Below the pieces are notes generated by a model. The model made no database searches. It saw only the letters and a list, made by a program, of their open reading frames with translations, and was not told the DNA's origin. The position numbers and the translations under genes were made by a program. Below are positions 15,129 through 20,661 of a DNA stretch of 37,238 nt, in pieces. The stretch's first letter is position 1. The number at the start of each line of letters is the position of its first letter. The DNA comes from a virus, in the IMG/VR virus record IMGVR_UViG_3300042868_004862, positions 1 through 37,238 of that record; one strand, 5' to 3'.

Positions 15129-15392
15129 TTAGTAATAAAGCTGAACTGATTCTTCACCGTATTGCGGATACCTATCCTCCGAGTAATCATCATCTTGCTC
15201 ATATGATGGCAACGCTACATCTAAGTCATGATTTACCAGATGTGCGTTATCACGTGCATCTTCCTCCTGCTGCTTAGCCATTTCCTCTGAAACACCATTA
15301 ATCATATTCTGATATGCATATGACGCTGAAGCGTAAGGATTACTAGCACTTTTACGTTTTGCTAACGGAAGATTATTAAAATCAATTTCCAT
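15129..15392 (-). CDS. Small acidic hypothetical protein
   Basis: The 87-residue product starts MEIDFNNLPLAKRKSASNPY. The ATG at 15392 is preceded by AAAAGGAGA, which decides the start over a longer frame reading through the GC hairpin. The protein looks disordered, with a Tyr- and Asp-rich tail (SYEQDDDYSEDRYPQYGEES). It is the first gene on the downstream side of the hairpin-array region. No family is recognised. Confidence 0.5.
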   Translation of the reverse strand: MEIDFNNLPLAKRKSASNPYASASYAYQNMINGVSEEMAKQQEEDARDNAHLVNHDLDVALPSYEQDDDYSEDRYPQYGEESVQLYY

Positions 15393-15429
15393 TTTATTTT
15401 CTCCTTTTCTTTTTCTCTCGCAGGGCTGA

Positions 15430-15454
15430 GGCGCCCCGCCAACAGGGGGGCGCC
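15430..15454. other. Intergenic GC-rich hairpin
   Basis: GGCGCCCC (15430-15437) pairs with GGGGCGCC (15447-15454) around a nine-base loop, just upstream of the ribosome site of the 15392 gene. It is the third of a set of similar hairpins placed before genes in this block. No T-tract follows on either strand. Confidence 0.7.
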
Positions 15455-15539
15455 GAAGCGCAAGAGACTGAATACTTTCCACTAGCCCATCCGACTCTTT
15501 ATCTATTAAAGTTTTATTATTTCGTTATCGGTATCGGTG

Positions 15540-15922
15540 TCATTGCTTGAATGTTTTTGGGCTGGTAGGGATGTCCGCTCACACGGAAACATGGGGGGTG
15601 AGTAGACAAGGGGGCAAGTACGACAGTAGTGGGCGAACTTAGGAGTGAACGCAAAGCGTTCGTGAGTAAGTTCGCTCAGGGGGTTAAATGGATAATCGAG
15701 CTTTGCGAGATTCCATTTATCAGTTCGGACCCGAAGGGTCCGGCACGAGGCAGCTTCGCTGCCGAGAGAACAGGGTCGGCGGGAGCCGACTCAGTTCGGG
15801 GTTAGCGAGCGTAGCGAGCACGAGGCCGTAGGCCGAGAAGGGTGAATGCGCGAGAGCGCATTCGGACAATAGCGAGCGAAGCGAGCGTCAAATTCGCCGC
15901 GGAGCGGCGAATTTTTTTTTTT
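15540..15922 (+). ncRNA. Candidate structured non-coding RNA (hairpin chain), plus strand
   Basis: A chain of perfect or near-perfect stems follows in close order. A long two-part stem at 15633-15675 holds GAACGC-AAA-GCGTTC as its tip. Then come AAATGG/CCATTT (15686-15718), CGGACCC-GAA-GGGTCCG (15726-15742), GGCAGC-TTC-GCTGCC (15749-15763), GTCGGC-GGGA-GCCGAC (15775-15790) and GAATGCGC-GAGA-GCGCATTC (15844-15863). The chain finishes in an intrinsic terminator at 15890-15922. The T-tract direction sets the strand as plus, opposite to all flanking genes. The 5' end is not defined: no good promoter was found, so the start given is a guess. No known RNA class is recognised. Confidence 0.55.
15890..15922 (+). 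terminator. Strong intrinsic terminator, plus strand
   Basis: An 11-bp perfect stem (15890-15900 with 15904-15914) closed by a GGA loop runs straight into 11 consecutive T (15912-15922). On the minus strand there is an A-run before the stem and no U-run after it, so the signal is directional. No plus-strand gene precedes it for 12 kb. Confidence 0.88.
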
Positions 15923-15928
15923 ACAAAG

Positions 15929-15962
15929 AACGACCCCCAACCCTCACGGGCTGGGGGTCGTT
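15929..15962 (-). terminator. Terminator hairpin after the 15974-16402 gene
   Basis: AACGACCCCCA (15929-15939) pairs with TGGGGGTCGTT (15952-15962), and CCC/GGG can pair inside the loop. It starts 11 bases after the stop of the minus-strand gene, and the minus-strand sequence after it is TTCTTTGT, a moderate T-rich tail. It would partly insulate that gene from the downstream block. Confidence 0.65.
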
Positions 15963-15973
15963 CTCGCTTTTCC

Positions 15974-16402
15974 CTAGAGAGGGTTAAAGGCTTTCAGGAC
16001 TCTCACGCCTGAATTGTCGCAACCGACAACTTTCAACGCCATATCTAGATTCTGTCGTGGGTTCGGATACTTGAAGATTTTTCCCTCGCTGTTCGTGTAT
16101 TCGTACACAATGGGCGAAGGTGTTTCGTTCCCTTCTGCGTCAAGTACGAGTGCGCCGTTTTTGTAGTGGCTAGCAATTGCTACCGTTTCAGGGTCAAGGG
16201 CAAGCACCGAGCCGATTTGGATATTCAGCGATTGGATAACGCTGTTCCTAATCCAAACTTGGTAGGCGATTGGGGTCTTGGCTTTGTTCGCTACGAACCG
16301 AACAAATTTACCTTTACTTGTCTCCGAGCCTTCCACGCTTGCGACTTTCATCTTGTACGGTTCGGGCGTGGCTGGTGTTTGGGTTTTCGTTTGTGTTTTT
16401 AT
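15974..16402 (-). CDS. Hypothetical protein, paralogue of 14303-14752, apparent ATA start
   Basis: The domain KGKFVRFVANK, YQVWIRNSVIQSLNIQIGSV, LDMALKVVGCDNS, ending FNPL, parallels the product of 14303-14752. The first in-frame ATG (16349-16351) would give 125 residues but lacks a ribosome site and removes the Thr/Pro-rich N-terminus seen in the paralogue. The shared CAGAAAAGAGA leader (16408-16418) ends five bases before an in-frame ATA at 16402-16400, the same spacing as at 14227 and 15100. No ATG, GTG or TTG lies between. So translation starts at ATA (142 residues), or the ATG was recently mutated. Function unknown. Confidence 0.6.
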   Translation of the reverse strand: MKTQTKTQTPATPEPYKMKVASVEGSETSKGKFVRFVANKAKTPIAYQVWIRNSVIQSLNIQIGSVLALDPETVAIASHYKNGALVLDAEGNETPSPIVYEYTNSEGKIFKYPNPRQNLDMALKVVGCDNSGVRVLKAFNPL

Positions 16403-16452
16403 GGCTGTCTCTTTTCTGTGTTTGTTTTTGTTTTTGGGATTTGGTCGGGGGT

Positions 16453-16596
16453 CTAGGCGTCTAGGTCGTACTCGTTAGCGAGCATTTCCACAATGAGGGC
16501 GTTTCTCTCTTCTCGCTCAATGGCGAGAAGGTCGCGAACTGTTGGGGCTTGCCATAGTTCGGCCGTAAGGCTTGGGCGCTCTAACTGGATTTTCAT
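16453..16596 (-). CDS. Very small acidic protein (47 aa), first gene after the early promoter
   Basis: The frame starts MKIQLERPSLTAELWQAPTV and continues as an amphipathic helix rich in Glu (LLAIEREERNALIVEMLANE). The CAGAAAAGAGA leader (16601-16611) lies four bases upstream of the ATG. It is the first frame behind the strong promoter at 16642-16671, so it should be one of the most highly expressed early products, which supports a real gene despite its size. No family is recognised. Confidence 0.6.
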   Translation of the reverse strand: MKIQLERPSLTAELWQAPTVRDLLAIEREERNALIVEMLANEYDLDA

Positions 16597-16641
16597 GTTT
16601 TCTCTTTTCTGTTGTGTGTGTGTGTTTTTCATTACTCCGAT

Positions 16642-16671
16642 ATTTTAGGCACACGCTCGGCGCTGTGTCAA
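16642..16671 (-). promoter_or_regulatory. Main early promoter, minus strand
   Basis: On the minus strand TTGACA (16671-16666) and TAAAAT (16647-16642) are separated by 18 bases, the same spacing as the promoter at 9015-9044. The start point would be near 16635, about 40 bases before the first small gene. It should be read by the host vegetative sigma factor and drive the accessory and amidoligase block. Confidence 0.85.
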
Positions 16672-16700
16672 GTCATCAATTAGCACTAAGTCCGTAATCT

Positions 16701-16736
16701 GTTAGGCAAGCCTAACTAATGTAAGGCAAGCCTAAC
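16701..16736. promoter_or_regulatory. Two tandem palindromic operators, iron-box-like
   Basis: GTTAGGCAAGCCTAAC (16701-16716) and GTAAGGCAAGCCTAAC (16721-16736) are 16-base near-palindromes exactly 20 bp apart, so they face the same side of the helix. They lie 30 bp upstream of the -35 box. TTAGG-N4-CCTAA is the core of DtxR/IdeR operators in actinobacteria. The location, about 65-100 bases before the start point, suits activation or looping better than simple blocking. Binding by a host iron regulator or by a phage protein are both possible. Confidence 0.6.
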
Positions 16737-16985
16737 ACGAACGGCTGTTCGCCCCCTTACTTCAAGAGCCGTGGGTTATGGCTCCCCACATATGTATTCA
16801 AGTCGTAAACCGTAAGTCAGTTTAGGAGCAAAGTGGGAAAAGTCAGGTATCAATAGACCAACAGGTTCCCGAACAACCAAACCTGTGACACAACAACCAA
16901 ACTAGAGACACGGACAACAAGACCTAAACACGCAGGTCACAAGACAAGCACAACAGACAGAGCAAGAAGCACACGGATAGGGGCG

Positions 16986-17026
16986 ACGCTAGTTAGCGTT
17001 GACCCGATGCCAATGGGTAGCATAAC
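16986..17026 (+). promoter_or_regulatory. Palindrome abutting a weak plus-strand promoter-like site
   Basis: ACGCTA-GT-TAGCGT (16986-16999) is a perfect palindrome with a two-base centre. Its last base begins TTGACC (16999-17004), followed after 16 bases by CATAAC (17021-17026). This could be an operator-controlled plus-strand promoter leading towards the late genes, but the -10 match is poor and the transcript would run antisense to two minus genes. Confidence 0.3.
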
Positions 17027-17232
17027 ACACTCAGTTTCTTGAGGGGGGGGACTTGGACTGGATGCTAGTACCAGCAAGGGTCGCAGTAGGTGACCCTGTG
17101 TACAGGGGGGGCAGGTGGGGGGTAGGGGTATGTAGAGAAAGGGATGGTATCTGCGCAGGGCGAGAGCGTTCTCCCAAAACATAGGGGGGGGTGCTAAAGA
17201 ATAGGGTACCTTAATTAAAGATAATATGAAAA

Positions 17233-17628
17233 CTATCTGTAGCTTTTGGTCTTGTTTGCAATTTTTGTTGGTTGCTTGACGAACTGTTGACCTGATTTGG
17301 TGCCTTTACGTTTGGCAGCAGTGGTCTTAGCGTATTCAGCAGATGACAAGTTTTCAATAGCTTTCTTTGGCAGGTAGCGTTCACCTGTTGCTTTGGGTCC
17401 TTGGGTGGATGGTTTACCTGATTTGGTAGTCCACTTCTCTTTGGTCCATTTGGACAGGGATTCTTGTTTGCTGGTTTTTGCACCTGTGTATCCGCCACCT
17501 GCAGCCTTGTATTTTTGTGCTACGAGTTGGGCTTTACGGGCAGACCATTGTCCTGCGTTGCCACCTTGGGTTCCTGCCATTACTCGGTTTTTGATTTTGT
17601 TTCGAAGCGAGGGGTTGGTGTATGTCAT
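17233..17628 (-). CDS. DUF5872-like basic protein
   Basis: The 131-residue product reads PSLRNKIKNRVMAGTQGG, GQWSARKAQLVAQKYKAAGG, SLSKWTKEKWTTKSGKPST and ATGERYLPKKAIENLSSAEY. This pattern matches my memory of the DUF5872 family, found in phages and large algal viruses. It is rich in Lys, Gly and Ser, with Trp-containing repeats, and looks like a nucleic-acid-binding protein. Its ATG overlaps the stop of the 17625-17942 gene as ATGA. The function of the family is not known to me. Confidence 0.75.
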   Translation of the reverse strand: MTYTNPSLRNKIKNRVMAGTQGGNAGQWSARKAQLVAQKYKAAGGGYTGAKTSKQESLSKWTKEKWTTKSGKPSTQGPKATGERYLPKKAIENLSSAEYAKTTAAKRKGTKSGQQFVKQPTKIANKTKSYR

Positions 17629-17942
17629 GAACCTTTAACCCATTTTTTGTTGTTTGGTTGGGCTGTTTTTGATGGAGACCATTTGACTTTGTCTGCCCAA
17701 TATGCTGGAGACATTGGTCCTTTTGAGATGTTTTTTTGGTGTCGGTTTTTGAAAGCTTCTCGTTGTCCTGCAGTTTGGTTGGTTTTGACACCTTGTTGTC
17801 CGAAGCGAAGGGTTTTGATTTGTCCACCAGATTTGGCTACAACGATGTGTGATTTGGTTGGGTGTCCTGGAGTGGCTTTAGGTTTGTTGAAGCCGGCTAC
17901 GCCAGCTCTGGTCAATCGAGGGTCTTTTTTGCTTGTTGCCAT
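17625..17942 (-). CDS. DUF6321-like basic protein
   Basis: The 105-residue product starts MATSKKDPRLTRAGVAGFNK and continues KATPGHPTKSHIVVAKSGGQ, KTLRFGQQGVKTNQTAG and AYWADKVKWSP. This resembles a small family (DUF6321 in memory) seen next to DUF5872 in phages and algal viruses. The start at 17942 follows AGAAAG; a longer frame starting at 17972 has no ribosome site. It is basic and Gly/Lys-rich. The pair is transcribed away from the late genes. Function unknown; DNA binding is a guess from composition. Confidence 0.7.
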   Translation of the reverse strand: MATSKKDPRLTRAGVAGFNKPKATPGHPTKSHIVVAKSGGQIKTLRFGQQGVKTNQTAGQREAFKNRHQKNISKGPMSPAYWADKVKWSPSKTAQPNNKKWVKGS

Positions 17943-18119
17943 TACTGTTCTTTCTAAGGGCTGTCCGCTCACTTGGGTTCGCGTTCAGCTCTTGTGTGTT
18001 CCGCTCTTGGGTCGCTCACGGTGTTCCGCTCCCCCCTGTTATTGTTACATTAGTTCGTTACCTGACACAGAGTGAGGTGACAGCCACGCACAGTGGTGTA
18101 ACAAACAGCCTTAGATGTG
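17943..18119. other. Divergent intergenic region with direct repeats
   Basis: This region separates the minus operon from the plus late unit and must hold both start signals. GTGTTCCGCTC occurs at 17996-18006 and again at 18021-18031, 25 bp apart, and related TCCGCTC or TCGCTCAC elements lie at 17963-17971 and 18012-18019. No good TTGACA/TATAAT pair was found on either strand, so the late promoter may depend on a phage-coded factor. Confidence 0.5.
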
Positions 18120-18554
18120 ATGAAACAAAACGAAGAGATGACCCTCACTGCACCGCAGGAGAAGTATTTGGATTGGCTGTGCACCGCTCCGTCGGAGCGT
18201 GTGCCAGCTTCTAAGAACAAGTACTCGATGGAGAACGCAGTTGATATATCAACGATGCGCAGATGGGAAAAGAAAGACATCTTTCGTAGCCGATGGAAGA
18301 CACAAGTGGATGACATCCAAGGTTCGCCAGAGCGAACTCAGAAGCTTCTAGACAACTTGTACAACAAGGCCCTGGAAGGTGATACCAAATCCGCTGAACT
18401 GTATTTGAAAGCGACTAATCGGATGGCTCCGCCATCAGTAACGATTAGCTCTAATAAGAAGACAGTGGATTTGACGGATGCCGAATTGGATTCGTTGATT
18501 GCCACTATCGCAGAACGTGAGAAGGCTGGTCGGGTTAAGTTGAGGGCTGTTTGA
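18120..18554 (+). CDS. terS: Terminase small subunit (probable)
   Basis: The 144-residue product has an N-terminal helix-turn-helix-like part (QEKYLDWLCTAPSERVPASK, then AVDISTMRRWEKKDIFRSRW), a central helical oligomerisation part (TQKLLDNLYNKALEGDTKSA) and a short acidic/basic tail. This layout matches small terminases, which bind the packaging site and pass DNA to the large subunit. It is the first gene of the plus late unit. The large terminase lies 4.3 kb downstream instead of adjacent, which is unusual. GTG at 18117 directly precedes the ATG used. Confidence 0.7.
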   Translation: MKQNEEMTLTAPQEKYLDWLCTAPSERVPASKNKYSMENAVDISTMRRWEKKDIFRSRWKTQVDDIQGSPERTQKLLDNLYNKALEGDTKSAELYLKATNRMAPPSVTISSNKKTVDLTDAELDSLIATIAEREKAGRVKLRAV

Positions 18555-18685
18555 TTTTGTTGACTTGCCCTGATTGTGGTGAGGAGTATCCTCCTCAGGT
18601 AACTGACTGGCTTTGTCCGATTTGTGGTGTAGATGATAAGAAGCAAATGGTGACGTTTGAATTGAGGGATTATGGCAACGACTAA
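18551..18685 (+). CDS. Very small zinc-ribbon protein (44 aa)
   Basis: From TTG at 18551 the frame reads MILLTCPDCGEEYPPQ, then DWLCPICGVDDKK. Two CPxCG knuckles 14 residues apart form a classical zinc ribbon. The start overlaps the terminase stop as TTGA with GAGGG upstream, and the end overlaps the next gene by 14 bp. A single zinc ribbon of this size usually binds nucleic acid or a protein partner. No specific role is known. Confidence 0.65.
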   Translation: MILLTCPDCGEEYPPQVTDWLCPICGVDDKKQMVTFELRDYGND

Positions 18686-18968
18686 CGATGCAATGTTTCG
18701 TGAGTTGGCTGTCCTATACCCGACAGCCGGACAAACACTAGGTGACTTGTTGTATGCCTACTGGTCTGACCAGGGACTTGAGTATCGAGGCACATTGCAA
18801 AGCACTGTGTATCTTGCTGCTGGTGCTACTGGCAACACGCTTGGTGACTTGGCTAACACGTTTTGGAGTGACCATGACTTCTTGATTTCCAACTTGGAAC
18901 AAGAATTAGGTGACGACTTGCTCTTAGAGACAGAGGACTACATTTTATTGGAGACTGGTAATGGCTGA
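18672..18968 (+). CDS. Probable virion or fibre-associated protein
   Basis: The 98-residue product has two imperfect repeats (QTLGDLLYAYWSDQG and NTLGDLANTFWSDHD, about 36 residues apart) and an acidic Leu-rich end (DDLLLETEDYILLETGNG). Repeats with LLLE motifs are common in structural or neck proteins of phages. It lies directly upstream of fibre-like genes and overlaps the next by 8 bp. No firm family is assigned. Confidence 0.55.
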   Translation: MATTNDAMFRELAVLYPTAGQTLGDLLYAYWSDQGLEYRGTLQSTVYLAAGATGNTLGDLANTFWSDHDFLISNLEQELGDDLLLETEDYILLETGNG

Positions 18969-19338
18969 TAAGAAGATTACGGCGTTGACGGCAACCACCA
19001 CAGTGGTGGCAGCCGATGTTATTCCTGTAGTAACTGATACTACGGGTACGCCTACAACCAAGAAGGTTACTGGTTCCAATTTGGCTGCCGCTATTGCTTT
19101 GATTGGTTTGAACGCTGGTGAGGGTGTTCGTACCATGATTCATGGTGTTCAACTTCCTTCTCCGCACACTGTTGCGTTTGAGGGTGCTACAGATAACGAT
19201 TTTGAAACCGTTTTAACGGTTGTTGACCCTACGGCTGACCGTACAGTAACTTTTCAGGACGCAACAGGTACTGTTGCTCTTACCAGTGATTCACAAAATG
19301 ACCAGTTTGTTTTGGCTGGAGCAATTTTTAATAGTTAA
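18961..19338 (+). CDS. Tail fibre-like protein
   Basis: The 125-residue product starts MADKKITALTATTTVVAADV, and the next part has the Thr/Val-rich strand pattern typical of phage fibre N-terminal regions. Near its end RTVTFQDATGTVALTSD resembles the repeated strand units of fibre shafts. It is too short for a full receptor-binding fibre, so it may be a fibre base or a trimerising virion protein. The start overlaps the upstream gene (8 bp). Confidence 0.65.
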   Translation: MADKKITALTATTTVVAADVIPVVTDTTGTPTTKKVTGSNLAAAIALIGLNAGEGVRTMIHGVQLPSPHTVAFEGATDNDFETVLTVVDPTADRTVTFQDATGTVALTSDSQNDQFVLAGAIFNS

Positions 19339-19369
19339 TCTCACATAGGGAACGAAAGGTTATATAGAT

Positions 19370-19741
19370 ATGGCAACATTTAGCAAACTAGCATTACAAC
19401 CAGCAGGCACCACAGGCACAGGTCTTGGCGTCAAGGTAGCCGCTACGGCAACCGCTGGCACCGCTATTCACACAGCGTCAGCAACAGCAACAACCATTGA
19501 TGAAATCTGGTTGTATGCAGTTAACTCTTCTGCTTCAGATGTGAAGTTGACAATTGAGTGGGGTCAAGCAGATGCACCAGATGGCAACATCGAATACACA
19601 GTTAAGGCTGAGAACGGTTTGTATTTGATTGTTCCGGGTCTACTCTTGCAGGGCAATGCTACTGCCAAGGTTGTTAAGGCTTTTGCTGCAACTGCAAACG
19701 TTATTGTGATTCACGGGTACGTTAACCGCATTACAGCGTAA
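19370..19741 (+). CDS. Probable virion structural protein (beta-rich)
   Basis: The 123-residue product is Ala/Thr-rich and beta-rich: MATFSKLALQPAGTTGTGLG, then DEIWLYAVNSSASDVKLTIE, ending in VIVIHGYVNRITA. The pattern suggests a jelly-roll or Ig-like fold, as in decoration or fibre proteins. It lies between fibre-like genes. A ribosome site (AAAGG) is about 12 bases upstream of the ATG. No enzyme motif is seen. Confidence 0.55.
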   Translation: MATFSKLALQPAGTTGTGLGVKVAATATAGTAIHTASATATTIDEIWLYAVNSSASDVKLTIEWGQADAPDGNIEYTVKAENGLYLIVPGLLLQGNATAKVVKAFAATANVIVIHGYVNRITA

Positions 19742-19752
19742 GGTCATCTTAG

Positions 19753-20661
19753 ATGCCTAGTTTTTTAACTAACACTGCAGGTGGAAAAGCGATTAGCGGT
19801 GGTGCTTTAGCACCACGAAGTCGGCGTGGCAACACTAATCAGGTTGCTTCTTATTGGGTTGGTGGTGGTTCTAATCCACCTGCAACAGTTGAATATCTTG
19901 TTATAGCAGGTGGTGGCGGTGGAGGTGCTGAAGGTGGATTTGAAGGTGGTGGTGCTTCTGGTGGTTATCGTAACTCAACTGGTACAGAAACTTCAGGTCG
20001 TGGTTCTTCAACAGAATCCAAATTGGCAGTTGTCGGTGGAGTACAAGTCACTGTCACAGTAGGTCAGGGCGGTAATAAAACAAAAGGTACTAATTCGGTT
20101 TTGGGAAGCATCACTTCGCTTGGTGGCGGTGGTGGTGGTGGAAGCGACAGAAATGGTGGTGCTGGCGGTGGTGCTGGCTTCAATCAAGGTTCTGGTGGTA
20201 CAGGTACTGCAGCACAAGGTTACGATGGTGGCGCAGGTAGCGGTGGAGGACAAGGTTGTGGCGGTGGCGGTGGTAGTGCTGCTGGTACTGGTGGGGCTGC
20301 AAACTCAAGTTATGGCGGTAATGGCGGAAGCAGTATTTCTTCCTCAATTACTGGAACTTCTGTTGCTCGTGCTGGTGGAGGAGGTGGCGGAGAACGAAAC
20401 GGTGTAGGACCAGGAAGTGGTGGTGGTGGTGGTGCAACTGATGGTGCAAACTGGCTAGGTTCTCCTACTAATGCAACCGCAAATACAGGTAGTGGTAGCG
20501 GTGGTGGTGGTACTGGCGCTACTGGCGGTAGCGGTATTGTTATCTTGCGTTATCCAGATTCTTTTGATGCTGCATCAGCAACTACTGGTTCACCAACGAT
20601 TACTCTTACTGGTGGATATCGTATTTATCAATTTACTGGCACGGGAAGCATTACTTTCTAA
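19753..20661 (+). CDS. Glycine-rich tail adhesin
   Basis: The 302-residue product has a short N-terminal attachment segment (MPSFLTNTAGGKAISGGALA) and then EYLVIAGGGGGGAEGG, which opens a long domain with at least ten runs of Gly. It closes with GGSGIVILRYP and YRIYQFTGTGSITF. This is the layout of phage glycine-rich domain proteins, where polyglycine helices form a sandwich carrying variable loops for receptor recognition. It is a strong candidate for host-range determination. It overlaps the next gene as TAATG. Confidence 0.8.
   Translation: MPSFLTNTAGGKAISGGALAPRSRRGNTNQVASYWVGGGSNPPATVEYLVIAGGGGGGAEGGFEGGGASGGYRNSTGTETSGRGSSTESKLAVVGGVQVTVTVGQGGNKTKGTNSVLGSITSLGGGGGGGSDRNGGAGGGAGFNQGSGGTGTAAQGYDGGAGSGGGQGCGGGGGSAAGTGGAANSSYGGNGGSSISSSITGTSVARAGGGGGGERNGVGPGSGGGGGATDGANWLGSPTNATANTGSGSGGGGTGATGGSGIVILRYPDSFDAASATTGSPTITLTGGYRIYQFTGTGSITF

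Larger units (their letters stand above)
15393..15973. other. Non-coding region with hairpins and terminators (580 bp)
   Basis: No convincing reading frame is present on either strand. From left to right it holds the ribosome leader of the 15392 gene, a GC hairpin at 15430-15454, an AT-rich stretch (15495-15530), a G-rich stretch (15585-15615), the hairpin chain at 15633-15914, an 11-T tract and a second hairpin at 15929-15962. Base composition changes abruptly to GC-rich at about 15630-15910. Confidence 0.75.
16597..17232. other. Non-coding control region (636 bp)
   Basis: No supported gene is present on either strand. It contains the early promoter (16642-16671), two 16-bp palindromes (16701-16736) and a short stem ACGGCT/AGCCGT (16741-16772). 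A stretch with few T residues follows (about 16855-16975), then a 14-bp palindrome (16986-16999) and three runs of seven or eight G (17043-17191). This mix of repeats, skewed composition and promoters makes it the best candidate for a replication origin or master control region, which is inference. Confidence 0.6.

Noticed and set aside
14801-15454. Intergenic hairpins as intrinsic terminators
   Set aside because: The stems are strong but no U-tract follows on the transcribed strand, so they are listed as hairpins of unknown role.
15786-15890. Possible CRISPR-like repeats (GCGAGCG units)
   Set aside because: The repeats are short (7-9 bases), irregular and without spacers of equal length; they belong to the hairpin chain.
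15600-15925. tRNA or tmRNA gene in the hairpin region
   Set aside because: No cloverleaf with T-loop TTCRA consensus or acceptor stem could be traced; the stems are simple consecutive hairpins.
16937-17182. Open frame on the minus strand in the control region
   Set aside because: It translates poly-C/G tracts into Pro-rich sequence without a ribosome site and overlaps palindromes; non-coding is more likely.
17464-18075. 203-codon plus-strand frame antisense to the DUF5872/DUF6321-like genes
   Set aside because: It has a Cys/Leu-rich shadow composition, no ribosome site, and both antisense genes match recognisable families.
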